Source: an uncultured Chlorobiota bacterium (GTDB lineage Bacteria; Bacteroidota; Bacteroidia; Bacteroidales; JAADGE01). From it: 16,721 bases of DNA. Both the position numbers and the translations under genes were made by a program. Position 1 is the first letter of the stretch. Each line of letters begins with the position of its first letter. The stretch lies in assembly GCA_947311125.1 (NCBI GenBank), contig CAMZKI010000004.1, positions 1-16,721 of the forward strand. The letters are read 5' to 3'. The notes beneath the pieces were generated by a model. That model was not told the origin of the DNA. It did not search any database and saw nothing but the letters and a program-made list of their open reading frames with translations. This document shows, in pieces, positions 7,822 to 14,167 of this stretch.

Positions 7822-7938
7822 ATGAAAATCAGAGCATCAGTTAAGAAAAGAAGTGCTGATTGTAAAATCGTCAGAAGAAAAGGACGACTTTATGTAATCA
7901 ACAAAAAGAATCCTAAATTTAAACAAAGACAAGGTTAA
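7822..7938 (+). CDS. rpmJ: 50S ribosomal protein L36, zinc-free type
   Basis: This short gene runs from the ATG at 7822 to the TAA at 7936-7938 and encodes 38 residues. It begins MKIRASVKKRSADCKIVRRK and ends NKKNPKFKQRQG, the L36 signature. Three of the four zinc ligands of the classic form are missing and only Cys14 remains, so this is a C-minus L36 that probably does not bind zinc. It lies four bases after infA and 20 before rpsM. Confidence 0.96.
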   Translation: MKIRASVKKRSADCKIVRRKGRLYVINKKNPKFKQRQG

Positions 7939-7958
7939 AAAAATAAATCGATTAAATT

Positions 7959-8309
7959 ATGGCTAGAATTGCAGGTGTTGACATACCGGATAATAAACGA
8001 GGAGAAATTGCATTGACCTATATCTACGGAATAGGAAAAACAACAGCACAGAAGATACTCGAAAAAGCTCAAGTAGATAAAAATATCAGAGTTCAGGATT
8101 GGACAGACGAGCAAAGAGGGACAATTCGTAATATCATCATTGATAACTATAAAATAGAAGGTGAGTTACGCTCAGAAAAACAAATGAATATTAAAAGACT
8201 TCGTGATATCGGTTGCTACAGAGGCATTCGCCACAGAACCGGTTTACCGGTAAGAGGTCAAAAAACAAAAAATAATGCTCGGACACGTAAAATAAGAAGA
8301 GTATTTTAA
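7959..8309 (+). CDS. rpsM: 30S ribosomal protein S13, short C-terminus
   Basis: S13 sits in the head of the small subunit, forms bridges to the 50S subunit, and its basic C-terminal tail reaches P-site tRNA. The product starts MARIAGVDIPDNKRGEIALT and has the signature RDIGCYRGIRHRTGLPVRGQ, then KTKNNARTRK. It then ends abruptly as IRRVF after 116 residues. Bacteroidota relatives usually carry about ten more residues of the type GKRKTVANKKKATK. No frame in the 32-base gap before rpsK encodes such a tail. The ending may be a real shortening, or an artefact of recombination with the similar rpsK 3' end. Confidence 0.95.
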   Translation: MARIAGVDIPDNKRGEIALTYIYGIGKTTAQKILEKAQVDKNIRVQDWTDEQRGTIRNIIIDNYKIEGELRSEKQMNIKRLRDIGCYRGIRHRTGLPVRGQKTKNNARTRKIRRVF

Positions 8310-8341
8310 TTTAATAAGTTTATTATTTCTTTTATTATAAT

Positions 8342-8735
8342 ATGGCAAAGAAAAGTTCAAAACCGACAAAAAAAAAGAAAAGTTATTGTTGAAGATGCAG
8401 GACAAGCACATATACATTCCTCTTTCAATAATATCATTATTACCTTGTCAAATGCAACAGGGCAAGTGATTTCATGGTCTTCTGCCGGAAAAATGGGATT
8501 TAGAGGTTCTAAAAAAAACACTCCCTATGCTGCACAAGTAGCAGCGGCAGAATGTGCAAAAGTAGCGCACGAATTAGGTCTCAGAAGAGTTAAAGTTTTT
8601 GTTAAAGGACCTGGTAACGGAAGAGAAGCTGCTATAAGAGCAATACATGCTGCAGGTATTTTGGTTACCGAAATTCAAGATGTTACTCCGTTGCCGCACA
8701 ACGGCTGCAGACCACCTAAAAGAAGAAGAGTTTAA
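8342..8735 (+). CDS. rpsK: 30S ribosomal protein S11, frameshifted at A9 run
   Basis: S11 binds 16S rRNA in the platform near the E site. The ATG at 8342 starts MAKKSSKPTKKKK, but that frame stops at 8390-8392. The rest of S11 is in the next frame from about 8378: RKVIVEDAGQAHIHSSFNN, then TLSNATGQVISWSSAGKMGF and PLPHNGCRPPKRRRV. Removing one A from the nine-A run at 8368-8376 joins the frames into a normal 130-residue S11. The ATG at 8445 is internal. The extra base may be a sequencing or amplification error, a true mutation, or a site corrected by slippage. The gene is essential, so it is presumably functional in the cell. Confidence 0.93.
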
Positions 8736-8764
8736 GTTTAATAATATTGAAAAGATAAAATATA

Positions 8765-9370
8765 ATGGCAAGATACAGAGGTCCAAAAACAAAAATAGCC
8801 AGAAAACTCGGCTCTCCGATTTACGGTCCGGATAAAATTTTCGAAAAGAAAAATTATCCTCCGGGTCAGCACGGAAACAGCAGAAGAAGAAAAGTTTCGG
8901 AATACGGAATTCAGCTGAAAGAAAAACAAAAAGCACGTTATACTTACGGGTTGTTGGAAAAACAATTTTATAATACATTTAAAAAAGCCGATGCCATAAA
9001 AGGTATTACAGGTGAAGTTTTTCTCCAACTTTTAGAATCAAGATTAGATAATGTTGTTTACAGGATGGGAATCGCTCCCACAAGAGCTGCCGCACGACAG
9101 TTAGTCTCGCACAGACACATTGTAGTAAACGGTAACGTGGTTAATATTCCCTCATACCAAGTTGCTCCCGGCGACATAATTGCGGTAAGAGAGAAGTCTA
9201 AATCATTAGAAGTTATAACAGATTCCCTTTCCAGAGGTGTTCATACAAAATACTCATGGATAGAGTGGGACGATAATTTAATGACAGGTAAATTCGTGAA
9301 TTTACCGGAACGCGATGAAATTCCTGAAAATATCAGAGAACAGTTAATAGTAGAATTATATTCAAAATAG
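8765..9370 (+). CDS. rpsD: 30S ribosomal protein S4
   Basis: S4 is a primary assembly protein for the 16S 5' domain; in enterobacteria it also represses the alpha operon. The 201-residue product starts MARYRGPKTKIARKLG, followed by YPPGQHG at 31-37. The S4 RNA-binding domain lies at about 92-155 (RLDNVVYRMGIAPTRAAARQ, then LVSHRHIVVNG). The N-terminal cysteine zinc knuckle seen in some S4 proteins is absent. The length is normal. The gene is 29 bases downstream of rpsK. Confidence 0.98.
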   Translation: MARYRGPKTKIARKLGSPIYGPDKIFEKKNYPPGQHGNSRRRKVSEYGIQLKEKQKARYTYGLLEKQFYNTFKKADAIKGITGEVFLQLLESRLDNVVYRMGIAPTRAAARQLVSHRHIVVNGNVVNIPSYQVAPGDIIAVREKSKSLEVITDSLSRGVHTKYSWIEWDDNLMTGKFVNLPERDEIPENIREQLIVELYSK

Positions 9371-9388
9371 TAAAATAATACAAATTTT

Positions 9389-10381
9389 ATGGCTATTTTA
9401 GATTTTATAAAACCGGATAAGGTTATAATGATTGAGCAGGATGATTTTTCCGGTAAATTTGAATTTCGTCCGCTTGAGCCCGGATACGGCATTACTATAG
9501 GTAATGCTTTAAGAAGAATTTTATTATCTTCGTTAGAAGGTTTTGCAATTGCCTCGGTGAAAATTGAAGGTGTGGATCACGAATTTTCAACAATCTCCGG
9601 TGTAATCGAAGATGTTCCGAAAATAATTTTAAATCTGAAACAAGCCAGATTTAAACGAATTAACGAAGATGTAACATCAGAAAGGTTTGTTGTTAATATT
9701 TCCGGTAAAAATAAGTTTACAGCCGGAGATTTAAACAGTTTTATGACCAATTTTGAAGTCCTGAATACAGACCTCGTTATTTGCAATATGGAAGAGGATG
9801 TTCGATTACAGATTGACATTGAAATCCGTAAAGGGAGAGGTTATGTAAGCGGAGAAGAACACGATATTAATACTTCGGATATCGGTTTAATTGCAGTTGA
9901 CTCTATTTTTACACCGATTAAAAACGTAAAATACAGTATTGAAAATTATCGTGTAGGTCAAAAAACAGACTACGAAAAACTGATTTTGGAAATTGATACC
10001 GACGGTTCAATTACTCCGAAAGATGCTTTGAAAGAAGCAGCTAAAATACTCATTCATCACTTTATGTTATTCTCTGATGAAAAAATTACACTTGATTCGG
10101 AAGAGAAAAAAGAAAATGAAGAGTTTGACGAAGAAATATTGCATATGAGACAACAGCTTAAAACTCAATTAGTGGACTTAGACCTTTCCGTCAGAGCACT
10201 TAATTGTCTCAAAGCTGCTGATGTAGATACTCTCGGTGAATTAGTCGTTTTTAATAAAAGTGATTTATTGAAATTCAGAAACTTCGGTAAAAAATCTTTG
10301 ACAGAAATTGAAGAATTGCTTGAAAATCGAGGTTTATCTTTCGGAATGGATGTAAGTAAATATAAATTAGATAAGGAATAA
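9389..10381 (+). CDS. rpoA: DNA-directed RNA polymerase subunit alpha
   Basis: The alpha subunit dimerises to nucleate RNA polymerase assembly, and its C-terminal domain contacts upstream promoter DNA and activators. The 330-residue product has the N-terminal assembly motif EPGYGITIGNALRRILLSSL (residues 30-49), followed by EGFAIASVKIEGVDHEFSTI. The linker is acidic (SEEKKENEEFDEE). The C-terminal helix-hairpin-helix domain spans about 255-322 (LSVRALNCLKAADVDTLGEL, FGKKSLTEIEELL). Length and order are normal for the alpha operon. Confidence 0.98.
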   Translation: MAILDFIKPDKVIMIEQDDFSGKFEFRPLEPGYGITIGNALRRILLSSLEGFAIASVKIEGVDHEFSTISGVIEDVPKIILNLKQARFKRINEDVTSERFVVNISGKNKFTAGDLNSFMTNFEVLNTDLVICNMEEDVRLQIDIEIRKGRGYVSGEEHDINTSDIGLIAVDSIFTPIKNVKYSIENYRVGQKTDYEKLILEIDTDGSITPKDALKEAAKILIHHFMLFSDEKITLDSEEKKENEEFDEEILHMRQQLKTQLVDLDLSVRALNCLKAADVDTLGELVVFNKSDLLKFRNFGKKSLTEIEELLENRGLSFGMDVSKYKLDKE

Positions 10382-10386
10382 AGAAA

Positions 10387-10965
10387 ATGAGACACAGGAA
10401 GAAATTCAACCATTTAGGCAGAAAAAAAGCACACAGAGAAGCAATGTTGTCGAATATGGCAATATCTTTAATCGAACATAAAAGAATAAGAACAACCGTT
10501 GCAAAAGCCAAAGCTTTAAGAAGTTTTGTCGAGCCTATTATCAATCGCTCCAAAGAAGACACAACACATTCGAGGAGAATGGTTTTTAAAAGACTTCAAA
10601 ATAAACAGGCTGTTAACGAACTTTTCAGAGAAATATCTCAAAAAGTAGCAGACAGAGAAGGCGGATATACAAGGATATTAAAAACGGGTAATCGCCTTGG
10701 TGATAATGCACAAATGTGTATAATCGAATTGGTTGATTACAATGAAACCTATTTCTCGGAAAAAACTGCCAAGACTAAAAGAAAAAGAACGAGAAGGGGT
10801 AAATCTAAAGTATCTGAAGAAACTGCTGCTGTTAATGAAAATAAAACAGAAGAAACAACATCGGACGAAGTTAAAGAAGAAAAAACAGATGCTCCGGTTT
10901 CAGAAAAAAAAGAATCTGAAGACAAAAAAGAAGAAAAAAAGGACGATAAAAAAGACGACAAGTAA
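10387..10965 (+). CDS. rplQ: 50S ribosomal protein L17 with charged C-terminal tail
   Basis: L17 lies near the tunnel exit of the large subunit. Residues 1-122 form the standard domain: MRHRKKFNHLGRKKAHREAM, LIEHKRIRTTVAKAKALR, then GGYTRILKTGNRLGDNAQMC IIELV. Residues 123-192 are a low-complexity extension, first basic (KRKRTRRGKSK) and then alternating Lys with Glu/Asp, ending KKDDKKDDK. Long charged tails are known on Bacteroidota L17. It is the last gene of the superoperon, five bases after rpoA and followed by a terminator. Confidence 0.97.
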   Translation: MRHRKKFNHLGRKKAHREAMLSNMAISLIEHKRIRTTVAKAKALRSFVEPIINRSKEDTTHSRRMVFKRLQNKQAVNELFREISQKVADREGGYTRILKTGNRLGDNAQMCIIELVDYNETYFSEKTAKTKRKRTRRGKSKVSEETAAVNENKTEETTSDEVKEEKTDAPVSEKKESEDKKEEKKDDKKDDK

Positions 10966-10986
10966 TATTTTAATAAAATATTTTGT

Positions 10987-11022
10987 AAAAGAGCATTCAA
11001 AAGAGTGCTCTTTTGTTATTTT
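10987..11022 (+). terminator. Intrinsic terminator after rplQ
   Basis: A 9-bp perfect stem (AAAAGAGCA at 10987-10995 with TGCTCTTTT at 11006-11014) and a 10-base loop is followed by GTTATTTTT. It lies 21 bases after the rplQ stop and is the only clear terminator in the superoperon, so it probably ends that transcript. It may be partly functional in both directions because A residues precede the stem. Confidence 0.85.
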
Positions 11023-11024
11023 TG
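11017..11024 (+). promoter_or_regulatory. Possible -7 box of the cargo gene promoter
   Basis: TATTTTTG fits the Bacteroidota -7 consensus TAnnTTTG and lies 18 bases before the ATG at 11043. No TTTG -33 box is found at the expected 19-21-base spacing, and the box overlaps the T-tract of the rplQ terminator. The call is weak. Confidence 0.3.
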
Positions 11025-11042
11025 TAAATAAATGCCGATTTT

Positions 11043-12521
11043 ATGAAGAATATTTTATCTGTAATAATATTTCAGTTGTTTATTACAATCGGAATTGTTG
11101 CACAAAACTTCTCGGGGAATGACGGTTTTACGAAATATGATACTTTATTAAAGCAAGAAAAAAATTCCAAATTTTTTAAAGTAACACATTCCGCAAGTCA
11201 AAATATTATACCCGGTAACACAGCTTCTTGTAACTCTTCGGGACAATATCATTACGAAAATTCCTATTATTTGGCATACGATTTAAAAAACGACTTTAAC
11301 CTTAACGGAGATTGGATAGTGCAGAGAGTAGAAGTTGCCGTTGAAGAAGCATCGGCGGGAGTAAATTTTGAGCAACCTTTAATAGTAAAGCTCTGGGTAA
11401 TGTCAAGTTACAACCATAGTACGATAATTCAGGACAGTTTAACCCTTCTTGCTTCCGATACCGTCAGCGTTTCAGATACAGAATCCGGAACTTTGAAAAG
11501 TATTGATTTTACCTCAGATTTTTATACGGTTTCCGAAGGAAAGGTTTTGGTAGTAGAATTTCTTTTGCCTGACGGTAAGGATAACGGGAACTTACTCTTT
11601 CTCGGGTCAAATAATGACAGAATTTCTGATTCGACATATATAAAAGCACCTTTTTGCGGCGTAAATGAGCCTGTTAATGTTTCTGAAATATTGTTTCCGG
11701 ATATGATGATAATTGCCAATATTTACGGAGAATATGCCTCTCCTAATCCGCAGATACAATCTTTTATCGTAGAAGGACAACTCGTTGATACCGAGATAAA
11801 AAATGACCCTGATTATACTGTTAAGGTTATTATGCCTGCAGATACCTCACTTAATGCCGTTACACCTCAAATACAGATTCCCGCAGGCTTTCAGGTTACT
11901 CCGGCATCCGGTGAGACAGTAGATTTCTCTCAGGGAGCAGTAACTTATACAGTTGATAATAATTTTGTAAAAGTATCGCAGTCGTGGGATGTAAGTGTCA
12001 TAAATGCGGGACCCGATATTACAGGAGCAAATCTACCTCAGATAAACGGAGATGTTGTAATAAGCGGAAGTCCTGATTTTACCGTAACAATACCGGTTGT
12101 TGAAGGAAGCGATTTAACGAGTTTGTCTCCGTATATTTATGTTTATGACGGTTTTGTTACTACCCCTGAATCCGGTTCCTTGCAGGACTTTTCTTCCGGT
12201 GCGGTTACTTATACGGTTTCGCACTCAACTTTGCCGCTGACTCAAGACTGGCAGATATCGGTAATTGAAACTCCTGCAACCTCTTTGGTTAAAAATCCGG
12301 AAACTGAAACTATTCAGATATATCCTAATCCTGCTGACAATTTTGTAATTGTAAAATGTAAAAATTTGAAAAAAACAGAAATCTTAAATTTTTCCGGAAA
12401 AAAGTTATTTCATACATCCGATAAGATGATAAATACATCTGCTTTGCCTTCCGGTATTTATTTTTTAAGAATTTTTACTGAAAATAAAGTCCTGAATAAA
12501 AAAATAATACTTATTCGTTAG
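11043..12521 (+). CDS. Secreted type IX cargo protein with two tandem Ig-like repeats
   Basis: The 492-residue product has an N-terminal signal peptide (hydrophobic core about 4-19, likely cleavage after IVAQ at 21). Residues 60-230 are a beta-rich region of unknown fold. Two related repeats follow, about 237-321 and 325-408. Each has a PDYTV/PDFTV opening, a TPASGETVDFSQGAVTYTV or TPESGSLQDFSSGAVTYTV block and a closing SQSWDVSVI or TQDWQISVI. These resemble DUF5018-like Ig-fold repeats of Bacteroidota surface proteins. The C-terminus (424-492; IQIYPNPADNFVIV, then LPSGIYFLRI) is a Por secretion tail, directing export through Sec and the type IX system. No enzyme motif was seen. An adhesive or structural role is only inferred. 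The start is the first ATG, directly before the signal peptide. Confidence 0.9.
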   Translation: MKNILSVIIFQLFITIGIVAQNFSGNDGFTKYDTLLKQEKNSKFFKVTHSASQNIIPGNTASCNSSGQYHYENSYYLAYDLKNDFNLNGDWIVQRVEVAVEEASAGVNFEQPLIVKLWVMSSYNHSTIIQDSLTLLASDTVSVSDTESGTLKSIDFTSDFYTVSEGKVLVVEFLLPDGKDNGNLLFLGSNNDRISDSTYIKAPFCGVNEPVNVSEILFPDMMIIANIYGEYASPNPQIQSFIVEGQLVDTEIKNDPDYTVKVIMPADTSLNAVTPQIQIPAGFQVTPASGETVDFSQGAVTYTVDNNFVKVSQSWDVSVINAGPDITGANLPQINGDVVISGSPDFTVTIPVVEGSDLTSLSPYIYVYDGFVTTPESGSLQDFSSGAVTYTVSHSTLPLTQDWQISVIETPATSLVKNPETETIQIYPNPADNFVIVKCKNLKKTEILNFSGKKLFHTSDKMINTSALPSGIYFLRIFTENKVLNKKIILIR

Positions 12522-13619
12522 CTATTTCCATTTCACTTTTTTAACCGTAACGCCTGCAATAGCCGTATAAATAATGTAGAGAGGATGAATAAAACTAAGA
12601 ACGGGTATTAAAAACAGAATATCTTTTTGTTTAAAGTAATTTCCTGCAACTGAGAGCAATATTATTTCGGGAATAAATTTCAACATAAATAAAGAAAGTA
12701 GTGTATTTGGTTTTATTGCCTCGAAAATTGCAAGTAAAGAAGCAAAAATTAATAAAATATTGACCCCGAAAACAATTAAGGATAAAAAAACAGTATCAAA
12801 ATCTTTATAGCTTTTACTTTTTGATGCCCATCTTATTCTTTGCCGGAAAAATGACTTTAAATTTGTTTCTGCCTCGGTATATACAACTGCGTTATTTGAC
12901 TTCAGGTAATAAATATCACTTCTGTATTTTTTCTTTATACTGTGCATCAAAAACATATCATCTCCTGAAACTTCTTCAGAATTTAAAATGTCTTCAAATT
13001 CATAAAAAACCTCCTTTTCGTAAATAAGGTTTGCACCGTTGCACATAACAGGACGCTTTATGCCGCACGAACCGGCTGTTGATGCCGCTAAACCTAAAAA
13101 ATCAAGAGCCTGTAATTTGCCGAAGATACCTTTCCCTTTCATCAAAACAGGAGCTATAATCATTTTCGGTTTGTGTTTTTTACGGCAGCTTAAAATAGTT
13201 TCCAACCAATATTTTTGATGAATACAGTCTGCATCGGTAGTTACGATTAAATTTGAATACGACTTTTTAATTCCTTCTTTTATTGCTTCTTTTTTACCGT
13301 TCTTCGGAGAATTTATTAATTTAAAGTTAGGAATGTTCTTAATCAAATTATATAAAATGTCTTCAGACTTGTCTTCTGAATTGTCATTTACAAAAATAAT
13401 TTCAAAATATTTATAATCTAATGATTGATTTCTTAAGTTTTTTACTAATTGACCTAAATTATTTTCTTCATTTTTAAAAGGTATTACTACTGAAATATTT
13501 TCTTTACCGGTATATGAGCTTTCGTTTTTTTTAAACTGTTTTAGGCTTACAAAGCCTAAAATAAATACGTTTATTATTAAGGAATAAAAAATAAAAAAAA
13601 CAATTTCTGCTAAATACAT
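12522..13619 (-). CDS. Membrane family 2 glycosyltransferase
   Basis: The product probably transfers a sugar from a nucleotide-sugar donor at the cytoplasmic membrane face; donor and acceptor cannot be told. I chose the ATG at 13617-13619 (365 residues, MYLAEIVFFIFYSL) over an in-frame TTG at 13637. There is one N-terminal membrane helix (about 5-25), then the GT-A domain: VVIPFKNEENN at 44-54, VNDNSEDKS at 77-85, the metal-binding TDAD at 128-131, SGDD (likely catalytic base region) at 218-221 and QRIRW at 260-264. The QxxRW motif is typical of processive or lipid-linked GT2 enzymes. Three or so C-terminal membrane segments lie at about 275-360. The gene is convergent with the cargo gene and divergent from the SiaC-like gene. 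Confidence 0.92.
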   Translation of the reverse strand: MYLAEIVFFIFYSLIINVFILGFVSLKQFKKNESSYTGKENISVVIPFKNEENNLGQLVKNLRNQSLDYKYFEIIFVNDNSEDKSEDILYNLIKNIPNFKLINSPKNGKKEAIKEGIKKSYSNLIVTTDADCIHQKYWLETILSCRKKHKPKMIIAPVLMKGKGIFGKLQALDFLGLAASTAGSCGIKRPVMCNGANLIYEKEVFYEFEDILNSEEVSGDDMFLMHSIKKKYRSDIYYLKSNNAVVYTEAETNLKSFFRQRIRWASKSKSYKDFDTVFLSLIVFGVNILLIFASLLAIFEAIKPNTLLSLFMLKFIPEIILLSVAGNYFKQKDILFLIPVLSFIHPLYIIYTAIAGVTVKKVKWK

Positions 13620-13634
13620 ATTCCGAATTTGTTC

Positions 13635-13642
13635 CAAAAATA
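13635..13642 (-). promoter_or_regulatory. Possible -7 box for the glycosyltransferase
   Basis: Read on the minus strand, this is TATTTTTG, which fits TAnnTTTG and lies about 16 bases before the chosen ATG at 13619. No TTTG -33 box was found at the right distance. If used, it would exclude the upstream TTG as the start. Confidence 0.3.
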
Positions 13643-13675
13643 GTATAAAAGTTTAAAATCCGTAAATTATAAACC

Positions 13676-13707
13676 TTTGGTTTTTCCGGTTTTTATTGTT
13701 AGATTTG
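13676..13707 (+). promoter_or_regulatory. Bacteroidota-type promoter for the SiaC-like/phosphatase pair
   Basis: TTTG at 13676-13679 and TAGATTTG at 13700-13707 are separated by 20 bases. This is an exact fit to the -33/-7 promoter of the Bacteroidota primary sigma factor (TTTG, 19-21 bases, TAnnTTTG). The ATG of the downstream gene is 37 bases beyond the -7 box, which leaves a leader of about 30 bases. It is the best promoter match I found in the window. Confidence 0.7.
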
Positions 13708-13744
13708 TTTTATTCTAAAAAATAATACTGATAAAATAAATTAT

Positions 13745-14110
13745 ATGCATATTGAAGCGACTAAAAGCAGTCCGTATATAAAACTCTCCGCCGAAGATTG
13801 CGAATTTAGGATAGAAGGGTCTTCTTACTCAGAGTCTGTTGATGAAATATACGACAATGTAATAAAATGGGTAGAAGAAAAAATTCCTGAATTAGAGTGT
13901 GAATTAAACTGTATCTTTAAGTTATATGTTCTGAGCAGTGTAAGTCAAAAAAAGATTTTGTATATCCTTATAAAACTTAATGAATTTTTTGAGTCAGGAA
14001 AAAAGATTAAAATAATATGGTATGTTGCCGAAGACGATGAAGATAATTATGAATTTGCCGAAGAAATAGGAGAACTTTTTAATATACCTGTTGAAATTAT
14101 CAAAGAATAA
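13745..14110 (+). CDS. SiaC-like (DUF1987) regulatory phosphoprotein
   Basis: The 121-residue product resembles the DUF1987/SiaC family. These small proteins act as switchable partners, phosphorylated by a SiaB-type kinase and dephosphorylated by a SiaA-type PP2C phosphatase. Features seen: IEATKSSPYIKLS at the start, an IEGSSYSESVDEIYDNVIKW segment (23-42), a YVLSSVSQKKIL segment (61-72) at the place of the usual phosphorylation site, and IIWYVAEDDEDNYEFAEEIG (90-109), matching the family's acidic C-terminal motif. The next gene encodes a SpoIIE/PP2C phosphatase, which supports the assignment. The candidate phospho-acceptors are Ser64 and Ser65, while relatives generally have a Thr/Ser-rich NTSSSK type stretch. 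A STAS-like anti-sigma antagonist is an alternative reading. Confidence 0.8.
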   Translation: MHIEATKSSPYIKLSAEDCEFRIEGSSYSESVDEIYDNVIKWVEEKIPELECELNCIFKLYVLSSVSQKKILYILIKLNEFFESGKKIKIIWYVAEDDEDNYEFAEEIGELFNIPVEIIKE

Positions 14111-14167
14111 TTATATATCTGAGAACCGTAAAAATACCAAAAAAAGATATATTTTTATTTTGATTAA

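Noticed and set aside
8445..8735. A 96-residue S11 starting at the ATG at 8445
   Set aside because: This ATG is inside the conserved S11 sequence. The true start is 8342 with a one-base frameshift in between.
10733..11122. Lysine-rich open frame overlapping the rplQ tail and the start of the cargo gene
   Set aside because: It is the shifted reading of the repetitive rplQ tail, runs through the terminator, and has no independent support.
14113..14152. ATATATCT / AGATATAT hairpin with a 24-base loop between the SiaC-like gene and the phosphatase, followed by T-rich sequence
   Set aside because: The stem is only A/T-rich and the loop is long. It is unlikely to be a real terminator, and chance pairing is likely in this composition.
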